Shown here piece by piece: positions 1 to 5,237 of a DNA stretch of 10,437 nucleotides; within the stretch, counting starts at the first letter, position 1; each line of letters begins with the position of its first letter. Source of the stretch: Patescibacteria group bacterium (GTDB taxonomy: Bacteria > Patescibacteriota > Minisyncoccia > Minisyncoccales > CG1-02-41-26). The DNA is taken from NCBI GenBank assembly GCA_018830365.1, contig JAHJSK010000087.1, positions 1 through 10,437 of the forward strand, given 5' to 3'. A program made the position numbers and the translations under genes. A model generated the notes under the pieces. It did not search any database and was not told the origin of the DNA. It worked only from the letters and a program-made list of their open reading frames with translations.

Positions 1-1
1 T

Positions 2-60
2 AGGAGTAAATAGAATTAATTAGGTGATGACATTTTCGACCTTTCTTCTATTTTACTCCT
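2..60. repeat. Imperfect inverted repeat at window start
   Basis: Bases 2-15 (AGGAGTAAATAGAA) are the reverse complement of 46-60 with one extra A in the right arm. The arms enclose about 30 bases. The stem has no U-run after it, so a terminator is not supported. It may belong to a gene or element lying left of the window. Confidence 0.45.
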
Positions 61-76
61 GTTTATTCTTGAAAAT

Positions 77-136
77 TTCACTTACTTTTTATATGATTTA
101 ACCAATACCTTATTCACTTACATTTTAGATGATTTA
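77..136. repeat. Two-unit imperfect direct repeat
   Basis: Bases 77-100 and 113-136 match at 22 of 24 positions (both begin TTCACTTAC and end ATGATTTA), with a 36-base period and 12 bases between the units. No further unit is visible on either side. The pair lies upstream of the zf-TFIIB gene and could be a binding-site pair or the remnant of a tandem duplication. Confidence 0.5.
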
Positions 137-199
137 ATACGTTGCATTGCATTAAGGAGGGTTTTGCGGTAAAATTAGACAATTGTAAATTTTAAAATT

Positions 200-730
200 A
201 TGATTTGTCCTATTTGTAAAATCCATTTTAAAAAAGAAATATTTTATGGAGCGGAAATTGATTATTGTCCGCAATGTCTTGGACTTTGGTTTGGAAAAGA
301 CGAATTGCAGGAAACAAAAGATGAAAAAGACAAGGACTTGAATTGGTTGGACATTGATCTTTGGCAGGATGAAAAAAAGTTCAAAATTTCCAAAACCATA
401 AGAGTTTGCCCTTCTTGTTCTGTGCCTTTATATGAAGTAAGTTATGGCGATTCGGGAATTTTGGTTAATGTTTGCAATTTGTGTCAGGGTATTTGGTTGG
501 ACCGCGGAGAGTTTAAAAATATTGTCGCGTATTTAAAAAGAAAAAAGCAATATGAGGTTTTAAATAATTATTTTAAAAACTTGATTGCAGAAGGAATAGA
601 AATTTTTATAGGACCAGAAACATTTCATAATGAACTCAATGATTTTTTGGGCATTTTAAAACTTTTAAAATATAAATTCGCTGTTCAGCATCCAAGCATT
701 AGTAAAATAATTTTAATGTTGCCCAGATAA
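200..730 (+). CDS. Two-module zf-TFIIB zinc-ribbon protein
   Basis: A 176-residue protein with two zinc-ribbon knuckle pairs of the zf-TFIIB type. The first is C3-x2-C6 with C23-x2-C26, followed by GLWFGKDEL. The second is C70-x2-C73 with C92-x2-C95, followed by GIWLDRGEF. The CxxC plus xGxW(F/L)DxGE signature is characteristic of the family; these modules bind zinc, but no molecular function is established for such stand-alone proteins. Residues 105-176 form a tail rich in K, L and aromatics with no recognised domain, ending in LPR. The ATG at 200 puts the first CxxC at residue 3, as is usual, so the start is secure. No Shine-Dalgarno sequence is near it: AAGGAGGG at 154-161 is about 38 bases too far upstream. 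The stop codon lies inside a dispersed hairpin repeat (723-762), so that repeat supplies the last two codons. Confidence 0.88.
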   Translation: MICPICKIHFKKEIFYGAEIDYCPQCLGLWFGKDELQETKDEKDKDLNWLDIDLWQDEKKFKISKTIRVCPSCSVPLYEVSYGDSGILVNVCNLCQGIWLDRGEFKNIVAYLKRKKQYEVLNNYFKNLIAEGIEIFIGPETFHNELNDFLGILKLLKYKFAVQHPSISKIILMLPR

Positions 731-762
731 GCAATTTTTCTCTCCGAGAAAAATTGCACTGG
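723..762. repeat. CCAG/CTGG-bracketed hairpin repeat, copy 1
   Basis: A perfect 12-bp stem (731-742 with 746-757) with a TCC loop is closed further out by CCAG (723-726) and CTGG (759-762). The same design recurs at 6308-6347 with nearly the same sequence, and at 1903-1930 with a different inner stem. The stem directly follows the zf-TFIIB stop codon and could protect the mRNA 3' end. It lacks a trailing U-run, so it is not a classical terminator. Confidence 0.7.
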
Positions 763-769
763 CGACTCG

Positions 770-793
770 CCTCGCTTCGCGGGCGAAGCGGGG
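770..793. repeat. GC-rich hairpin
   Basis: Bases 770-779 pair with 784-793 around a CGGG loop (10 bp including one G-T pair; core CGCTTCG/CGAAGCG). The local GC content is far above the surroundings. It sits between two dispersed repeats and is probably part of the same repeat-rich patch. Confidence 0.5.
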
Positions 794-800
794 ACGCGGC

Positions 801-914
801 ATTGGGATGATCAATTTACCCTGTTAAATAATTCGCCTTTGGCGAATTGCCCTTCAGGGCATTTAACAGGGTGAACTCAAACGTCCACTTGCTTTCAAAA
901 ACACTTTCCGATAT
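801..914. repeat. Three-way-junction repeat, copy 1 (empty site)
   Basis: This segment recurs at 1942-2101. Its core folds without unpaired bases at the junction. Outer stem 818-829 (ACCCTGTTAAAT) pairs perfectly with 861-872. Inside are two hairpins back to back: 830-837/841-848 (AATTCGCC, TTT loop) and 849-852/857-860 (GCCC, TTCA loop). The shared sequence continues to CACTTTCCGATAT (902-914). It is either a MITE-like palindromic element or a structured RNA; the orientation of any transcript is unknown. Confidence 0.75.
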
Positions 915-947
915 AATTACAAGATAATTTGGCTTTGCGAGGGAATT

Positions 948-976
948 TTGACACTAATTATCAAATTTGCTAATCT
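948..976 (+). promoter_or_regulatory. Sigma70-like promoter for the small ORF
   Basis: A perfect TTGACA (948-953) is followed after 17 bases by TAATCT (971-976), a weak -10 box. The predicted transcription start is near 983, leaving a leader of about six bases before the ATG at 989. Confidence 0.5.
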
Positions 977-988
977 AAAATTAAAAAT

Positions 989-1210
989 ATGGAAACAATA
1001 ACTCTTCTAAAAAAAGAATTAAAAATAGTTGTGAAGGAAAGCGTTAGAGAAGTTCTTGTTCAAGAACTGATGAAATTCCGCGCATTATTGTTGCCTTCGG
1101 TGTCTCAAAAAGAACAAAAAGATACTGAAAAGCATTATGGTAAACCTGTTTGCAGAGTAGTTAAAAGTATTGAAAATAAAGTTGACTGGCGTGGCAATGT
1201 GTATAAATAA
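989..1210 (+). CDS. Small antitoxin-like protein, function unknown
   Basis: A 73-residue, highly charged protein. Residues 1-50 (from METITLLKKEL through LLPSVSQKEQKD and HYGKP) are mostly helix-forming and resemble small bacterial antitoxin-type proteins that begin with a helical LKKELK..VKESVREVL segment and contain LLPxVSxKEQKD. This is recognition from memory, not a search result. The C-terminal part, residues 53-73, looks different and may be a diverged or replaced toxin-binding tail. No toxin gene follows: lemA is next, after a 61-base gap. The start is supported by a nearby TTGACA promoter; there is no Shine-Dalgarno sequence. It could be an orphan antitoxin, the remains of a broken module, or a DNA-binding protein of another kind. 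Confidence 0.6.
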   Translation: METITLLKKELKIVVKESVREVLVQELMKFRALLLPSVSQKEQKDTEKHYGKPVCRVVKSIENKVDWRGNVYK

Positions 1211-1244
1211 AAATATAACAAAAGGTCGCAAAATTCATTAAGAA

Positions 1245-1250
1245 TATAAT
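1245..1250 (+). promoter_or_regulatory. -10 box for lemA
   Basis: A perfect TATAAT lies 21 bases before the lemA ATG. The predicted start point near 1257 gives a leader of about 15 bases. No convincing -35 hexamer is present at the right spacing. Confidence 0.4.
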
Positions 1251-1271
1251 AATATTAGCGTCAACAAATAT

Positions 1272-1826
1272 ATGCAAAACCTTTATATTATTTTAGCAAT
1301 AATAGCGGTTGTTATTATTTGGTTTGTGGGAATTTACAATGTTTTGATAGCGAGAAAAAATCAAACTAAGGAGGCGTGGTCAGACATTGATGTCCAATTA
1401 AAACGAAGATATGATTTAATTCCTAATTTAGTAGAAACAGTAAAAGGATATGCGAGCCATGAAAAAGAGGTTTTTGAAAAAGTAACTGAAGCGCGGACAA
1501 GAGCAATGGGAGCGCAAACAATAAAGGAAAAAGGCGAGGCAGAGAATTTTCTTTCGTCAACTTTAAAATCTCTTTTTGCCGTGTCTGAAAATTATCCTGT
1601 TTTGCGAGCTTCGGAAAATTTTTTAGAGCTTCAAAAAGAATTGACTGACACAGAAGATAAAATTCAAGCAGCGAGAAGATTTTATAATGGCAATGTTCGC
1701 GACCTTAATATCCAAATCGAATCCTTTCCTTCAAGCATTGTTGCCGGCATTTTTCATTTTAAGCAAGCGGAATTTTTTGAAATAGAAGAAGCCGCGGCAA
1801 GAGAACCAGTAAAAGTTGCGTTTTAA
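1272..1826 (+). CDS. lemA: LemA family membrane-anchored protein
   Basis: A 184-residue protein, the usual LemA length. Residues 4-26 form one N-terminal membrane helix, followed by a mostly alpha-helical extracytoplasmic domain. Family hallmarks are visible: AWSDIDVQLKRRYDLIPNLV at 35-54, continuing VETVKGYASHE, and the C-terminal block at 113-146 (ASENFLELQKEL..TEDKIQAARRFYN). LemA proteins are widespread and form a membrane-proximal helical bundle. Their function is unsettled, although they often sit with membrane proteases or TPM-domain proteins. No such partner is present here: the gene stands alone and ends at a repeat-filled convergent gap. The ATG directly precedes the hydrophobic helix, which fixes the start. 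No Shine-Dalgarno sequence is visible. Confidence 0.93.
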   Translation: MQNLYIILAIIAVVIIWFVGIYNVLIARKNQTKEAWSDIDVQLKRRYDLIPNLVETVKGYASHEKEVFEKVTEARTRAMGAQTIKEKGEAENFLSSTLKSLFAVSENYPVLRASENFLELQKELTDTEDKIQAARRFYNGNVRDLNIQIESFPSSIVAGIFHFKQAEFFEIEEAAAREPVKVAF

Positions 1827-1902
1827 TTTTCGCATTATTTGAAAATACTTTGTATTATCCACACTTGCCTCGAGCAAAAACAAATACCTTGTCATTAAAT
1901 GA

Positions 1903-1930
1903 CCAGATATGCCCCTTAGCGGGACACTGG
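1903..1930. repeat. CCAG/CTGG-bracketed hairpin repeat, short copy
   Basis: It begins ACCAGATATGC (1902-1912), identical over 11 bases to 6307-6317. It ends ACTGG (1926-1930) like the copy at 723-762. The inner stem is replaced by a short GCCCC/GGG hairpin. The conserved brackets with an exchanged core suggest a family defined by its ends. Confidence 0.4.
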
Positions 1931-1941
1931 CACAGCGCAAC

Positions 1942-2101
1942 AATGGGATGATTAATTTACCCTGTTAAATAATTCGCCTTTGGCGAATTGCCCTTCAGGG
2001 CATTTAACAGGGTGAACTCAAATAGCCCGACTTGCTTTCAAGATAAATCCCTCACCTTTTTCCCTTCGGAAAAAAGGTGAGGGATAAACACTTTCCGATA
2101 T
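1942..2101. repeat. Three-way-junction repeat, copy 2 (with insertion)
   Basis: The core matches 801-881 with two mismatches (offset 1141 bases). All three stems are preserved: 1959-1970/2002-2013, 1971-1978/1982-1989 and 1990-1993/1998-2001. The right flank (ACTTGCTTTCAA) then breaks at 2041 and resumes at 2086 with AAACACTTTCCGATAT. The 44 bases between are a separate palindrome absent from copy 1. Confidence 0.75.
2042..2085. repeat. CCCTCACC palindrome nested in a repeat
   Basis: A 44-base insert relative to the copy at 801-914. The arms 2049-2063 and 2068-2083 pair over about 15 bp with one bulged A; the apex can alternatively close as a C(TTCG)G tetraloop. GATAAA occurs at both edges (2042-2047 and 2083-2088). 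The same palindrome family appears twice at 4372-4449, also with a TAAAT flank. Confidence 0.7.
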
Positions 2102-2145
2102 GACAAAGTATTTGTTTAAGCGCGCGCTAAAATCGCGGCAAAGAA

Positions 2146-3897
2146 TTACTCAATAATCACCCTAAACACTTCTTCGAGAGAGGTGATCCCTTGCGCGGCT
2201 TTTACAAATCCATCTTCTATCATTAAACGCATTCCTTCTGTCCGCGCTCTTTCCTGAATTTCATCAGAACTCGCTGATTTTTGGATAAGACATTTTATCG
2301 TCTCAGACATTACTATGGTTTCAAAAATTCCAATTCTTCCCTTGTATCCTTCAGGCGTTTTTTTGCCAAGAAAAGGCCGATAAAAATTAATGCTTTGAAG
2401 ATTTTGTTCATTTTTTAAAATTTTTTCCTGTATTAATATTTTTTCTATTTCTTTTAAATTGCAATATTTGGAAAGATTTTCTACCTCTTCTTGGCTCAAT
2501 TTATATGGTTTTTTTTCTTCTGTAAGTTTTCTGACCAATCTTTGAGCCAAAATAAGATTGAGGGTGGAAGAAAGAAGAAATGGCTCCACTTTCATGTCCA
2601 TCAATCGCGGAATAGCGCCTGCGGCTGAATTAGTATGCAAAGTGGAAAGCACAAGGTGTCCAGTAAGAGCGGCATTGATTGCCAAACTAGCTGTTTCTTC
2701 GTCCCGAATTTCTCCCACCATTAAAATGTTCGGGTCCTGCCTTAATAAAGACCTAAGCCCGGAAGCAAAAGTGAGTCCGATTTTGGGATTAACTTGCGTC
2801 TGGTTGATTCTTGGCATCCGATATTCCACTGGATCTTCAACCGTGGAGATATTAACAGCGGGCTCATTAAGGATTTCCATCATTGAATAAAGAGTGGTAG
2901 TTTTTCCGCTTCCAGTTGGTCCGGTAATCAAAATCATTCCAACTGGTTTTTTCAACGCGCGATGAACTCTTTCCAATGTTTCTCCTTGCATACCCAATTC
3001 TTCAAGAGTGAAACCCTCGGCTGTTTCCGATAAAAACCGAATAACAATTTTTTCTCCATCAAAAACTGGTAAAATTGAAACGCGGCAGGAATATTTATAA
3101 TTTTCGGTCTCTATTTTAAAACGGCCGTCTTGCGGCAAGCGATGCTCGTCTATTTTTAAATTGCTTAAGACCTTGATTCTTGCCGCAATCCCCAATTTAG
3201 TCGCAATGGGCAAAACCATTGCATCGCGCAAAATTCCATCAATTCTATACCTTACCAAAACCTCTTTTTTCATCGGCTCAATATGAACATCAGAAGCTCT
3301 TTGCAAAATTGCGTGTTTTAATAAAGTGTCAATTATTTTTACGATAGAAAATTCCCGCGCTTGTTTTTCCAATTCATTTTTCTTTCCTTCTAATCCTTTT
3401 TCTTTGGAAATTATTTTTATTCCATCTGCTGATTTTTTTATAATTTTGCCAAACTCTTTTTGCAAACTTTCTTGATATTGAGAAAGAACATTTTTAATGC
3501 TTTTGTCGTTGGTTAAACGAGGCAAGATTCTTAAATCAGCTTTCTTTTTTATAAACTCAATGGTTTGCAAGTCCTCTGGGTCAAGCATTGCCACTTCTAG
3601 ATTATTTCCTTTTTTTCTGAAACTGACAATGTTATGGGTCTTAGCAATTGGTTCAGGTATAATTTTTAAAATTTCAGGGTCAACGATTTCTTCTTCCAGC
3701 GCAACATAAGGAATGCCTAAAATATAGGCCTTGAGTTTTATAAGGTCGTCTTGCTTGATTATCCCTTCATTAACTAAAATTTCTTCAACTCTTTTGTCTT
3801 GTTTTTCCGCCCTTTCCAATGCTTCGTTAAACTGAATTTCTTTAATCAAACCAGCATCAAGCATAAATGCCTTTAATTGTTGGGGCTCAACTCTCAT
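2146..3897 (-). CDS. pilB: Type IV pilus assembly ATPase PilB/GspE family
   Basis: A 583-residue cytoplasmic hexameric ATPase that drives pilin polymerisation (type IV pili; type II secretion relatives). Residues 1-145 are a GspE/PilB N-terminal domain. The N2 domain carries ASDVHIEP (201-208) and RYRIDG (216-221). The C-terminal ATPase has Walker A GPTGSGKT (326-333), the Asp box around STVEDPVEYR (351-360), Walker B ILMVGEIRD (391-399) and the His box GHLVLSTLHTN (413-423). The zinc-binding tetracysteine loop common in PilB and GspE is absent: after LAQRLVRK (450-457) there is no CxxC, only isolated C479 and C536. PilT is excluded by the length and the N-terminal domain. The gene lies 45 bases downstream of a response regulator on the same strand, in a leader holding an ATTTACG tandem repeat, and probably shares its transcript. 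Confidence 0.93.
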   Translation of the reverse strand: MRVEPQQLKAFMLDAGLIKEIQFNEALERAEKQDKRVEEILVNEGIIKQDDLIKLKAYILGIPYVALEEEIVDPEILKIIPEPIAKTHNIVSFRKKGNNLEVAMLDPEDLQTIEFIKKKADLRILPRLTNDKSIKNVLSQYQESLQKEFGKIIKKSADGIKIISKEKGLEGKKNELEKQAREFSIVKIIDTLLKHAILQRASDVHIEPMKKEVLVRYRIDGILRDAMVLPIATKLGIAARIKVLSNLKIDEHRLPQDGRFKIETENYKYSCRVSILPVFDGEKIVIRFLSETAEGFTLEELGMQGETLERVHRALKKPVGMILITGPTGSGKTTTLYSMMEILNEPAVNISTVEDPVEYRMPRINQTQVNPKIGLTFASGLRSLLRQDPNILMVGEIRDEETASLAINAALTGHLVLSTLHTNSAAGAIPRLMDMKVEPFLLSSTLNLILAQRLVRKLTEEKKPYKLSQEEVENLSKYCNLKEIEKILIQEKILKNEQNLQSINFYRPFLGKKTPEGYKGRIGIFETIVMSETIKCLIQKSASSDEIQERARTEGMRLMIEDGFVKAAQGITSLEEVFRVIIE

Positions 3898-3901
3898 AAA
3901 A

Positions 3902-3926
3902 ATTTACGATTTACGATTTACGATTT
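3902..3926. repeat. Heptamer tandem repeat in the pilB leader
   Basis: Three exact copies of ATTTACG plus a partial fourth fill most of the 45-base gap between the response regulator and pilB. Copy-number change would alter the leader length but not the reading frame, since the repeat lies upstream of the start codon. Confidence 0.7.
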
Positions 3927-3942
3927 TAAAAAAGCTGAATTT

Positions 3943-4311
3943 TTAAACAGAGAGAATTTCTTTTATTTTGCTTACTATTTCCTTTAATGAATAATCTGAT
4001 TTAACCAAATAAGTAGTTGCTCCCATTTCAACAACTCTGCTAACATCTTTAATTCCTTCAAGGTTTGTCAAAACAATTACTGGGATGTCTTTTGTTTCGG
4101 GATTTTCTTTCAAATGTTTTAAAACCTCAAATCCATCTATTTTTGGTAAAATAAGGTCAAGCAAAATAAGGTCAGGTTTTTTTGCTTCTGCTAAATCCAA
4201 GCCGATTTGACCATTTAAAGCGCTGAGCATTTCATAGCCATTTATTTTTAAAGTGTCGCCAAGAGCTTTTTGAAGAGCTGATTCGTCTTCAATTAAAAGT
4301 ATTTTTTTCAT
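3943..4311 (-). CDS. Single-domain response regulator (REC only)
   Basis: A 122-residue protein consisting only of a CheY-like receiver domain. The acidic pair E8/D9, the phospho-acceptor D52 in PDLILLDLILP, the switch T82 and the conserved K104 are all present. There is no output domain, so it must act by protein contact, as CheY, PilG or PilH do, rather than by binding DNA. It directly precedes pilB and lies in the same strand run as a histidine kinase about 0.9 kb upstream, so a kinase-to-regulator-to-pilus pathway is plausible (inference). A 176-base repeat-bearing gap separates it from the HEPN gene. No Shine-Dalgarno sequence or clear promoter was found before its ATG. Confidence 0.92.
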   Translation of the reverse strand: MKKILLIEDESALQKALGDTLKINGYEMLSALNGQIGLDLAEAKKPDLILLDLILPKIDGFEVLKHLKENPETKDIPVIVLTNLEGIKDVSRVVEMGATTYLVKSDYSLKEIVSKIKEILSV

Positions 4312-4371
4312 ATAAATTAGTAAATTTTTTCCGCAAGCCCGCTCTTTGATAGGGCAGGAATTGGAAATTAA

Positions 4372-4407
4372 CCCCTCACCTTTTTCCTTTAAGAAAAAAG
4401 CAAAGGG
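4372..4407. repeat. CCCTCACC palindrome, degenerate copy
   Basis: The left arm CCCCTCACCTTTTTCC (4372-4387) is intact, but the right arm reads GAAAAAAGCAAAGGG and has lost several pairs. It lies head to tail with the perfect copy at 4413-4449, separated by TAAAT, which suggests a tandem duplication or a double insertion followed by decay. Confidence 0.6.
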
Positions 4408-4412
4408 TAAAT

Positions 4413-4449
4413 CCCCTCACCTTTTTTCCAGAGGAAAAAAGGTGAGGGG
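4413..4449. repeat. CCCTCACC palindrome, perfect copy
   Basis: Bases 4413-4429 pair perfectly with 4433-4449 (17 bp) around an AGA loop. TAAAT flanks both sides. The sequence matches the insert at 2042-2085. It lies between the HEPN stop codon and the response regulator start, so if the operon is continuous it forms a strong RNA hairpin in the transcript. No U-run follows on either strand. Confidence 0.75.
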
Positions 4450-4487
4450 TAAATCGACTTTATTGGGAAGCACTAATCGCTTGGTTT

Positions 4488-4874
4488 TCAAATTCTTTCT
4501 AAAACAAATTGTTTGATTAGATTTGCTTTTTTAAAAGCTTTTTCTGCTTCCTGCCAAGAAAATTCAGGATAATCGCCGGGATAACGAGTTTCAATATAAT
4601 AGCGGTTCAAAAAAGTTAAATCCTTATGGTGGGTTTTAATTTCTGGTTCAAATTCAAAAATTAAAGTTTCTAATTTTAAAAGATCATGAATTTTGGGGAA
4701 AAATTTTTGACGGAAGACCAAGAATCCCTTGAGATACTTTTCTGCCATTTGTTGAGACATAAAACACACGCCGCTCGGAGCGCCATCTCTATGGGTTAAA
4801 ATTGAATTAGCATTTAATTCATCGTCCATCGCTTTACTAAACCATTCTTGAAAATTTTTTTTGTTATTTTTCAT
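4488..4874 (-). CDS. HEPN domain protein, partner of MNT
   Basis: A 128-residue all-helical HEPN protein of the PF05168 type. It begins with W11 in FQEWFSKAMDDELNA and has the CFMSQQMAEKYLKGFLVF core (37-54), KIHDLLKL (61-68), and RYYIETRYPGDYP (91-103). HEPN proteins paired with minimal nucleotidyltransferases usually act as toxin and antitoxin, the HEPN member being an RNase in the tested cases. The RX4-6H catalytic motif of those RNases is not clear here (R55 and H63 are separated by seven residues), so RNase activity is uncertain. The gene overlaps the MNT gene upstream by 11 bases, implying translational coupling. Role in the cell: addiction, stress or defence module (inference). Confidence 0.85.
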   Translation of the reverse strand: MKNNKKNFQEWFSKAMDDELNANSILTHRDGAPSGVCFMSQQMAEKYLKGFLVFRQKFFPKIHDLLKLETLIFEFEPEIKTHHKDLTFLNRYYIETRYPGDYPEFSWQEAEKAFKKANLIKQFVLERI

Positions 4875-5178
4875 ATAAAACTTCGCCTTTTTTAAAAATT
4901 TCCCTAATAAAAAAATCTTCTTTTTCTATTCTTTTTTTAACTTGTTGAGGGGTAGATACAATTATGTCTAATGGAAATGGCCGAGGAAAAATGCTTCCAT
5001 CAATTTTTCGGGAAAATTCTCTGATTGATTCTGATGTCTTTTTTATAATAAATAAATCAACATCTGAATCCTTGTTTGGTTTTCCCCAAACCAAAGAGCC
5101 GAAAAGAATAATTTTTTCCGGCTTATATTTTTCCACGATTGCTTTAGTAATTTTTTTTAATTCTTTTTGATAAAGCAT
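4864..5178 (-). CDS. MNT-type minimal nucleotidyltransferase
   Basis: A 104-residue polymerase-beta-like nucleotidyltransferase. The motif is visible as GSLVWGKPNKDSDVDLFII: G27-S28, D39 and D41, with the third acidic residue at D71 in LDIIV. All catalytic positions are intact, so it is probably active. In characterised MNT/HEPN pairs the MNT protein adds AMP to, and so neutralises, the HEPN partner; whether this pair works that way is not shown by sequence. The gene starts 59 bases after the histidine kinase stop codon and its end overlaps the HEPN start. The first ATG (5178) was taken because the KIILFGS strand then lies at the usual distance from the N terminus. No Shine-Dalgarno sequence is visible. 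Confidence 0.88.
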   Translation of the reverse strand: MLYQKELKKITKAIVEKYKPEKIILFGSLVWGKPNKDSDVDLFIIKKTSESIREFSRKIDGSIFPRPFPLDIIVSTPQQVKKRIEKEDFFIREIFKKGEVLYEK

Positions 5179-5237
5179 ACTTTGAATAAAAATTAAAGGG
5201 CAATGAATTTTTAAAATTTAAATTTTGTTTTTGGTTT

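Larger units (their letters stand above)
1878..2117. mobile_element. Possible MITE-like element with terminal inverted repeats
   Basis: Bases 1878-1895 and 2100-2117 are inverted repeats matching at 17 of 18 positions, about 240 bp apart. Between them lie a short CCAG/CTGG element, the second three-way-junction repeat and a nested palindrome. No coding sequence is inside, and the whole segment fills most of the 319-bp gap between the lemA and pilB stop codons. The three-way-junction copy at 801-914 lacks these ends, so the inverted repeats may belong to a separate insertion. No clear target duplication was found. Confidence 0.35.

Noticed and set aside
77..136. CRISPR array
   Set aside because: Only two imperfect units with a 12-base gap; no spacers of normal length and no cas genes in the window.
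154..161. AAGGAGGG as the ribosome binding site of the zf-TFIIB gene
   Set aside because: It is about 38 bases before the ATG, and the only nearby start-like codon (TTG at 164) meets a stop two codons later.
731..757. Classical terminator after the zf-TFIIB gene
   Set aside because: The stem is strong but is followed by ACTGGCGAC rather than a T-run, and its close copy at 6316 lies upstream of a gene.
1731..1943. Minus-strand 70-codon open frame overlapping the lemA end
   Set aside because: It overlaps lemA and repeat DNA, shows no recognisable domain, and its sequence is explained by antisense of lemA and the repeat patch.
2558..3709. Plus-strand open frames of 110 and 70 codons inside pilB
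   Set aside because: They lie opposite well-conserved PilB motifs and carry no domain of their own.
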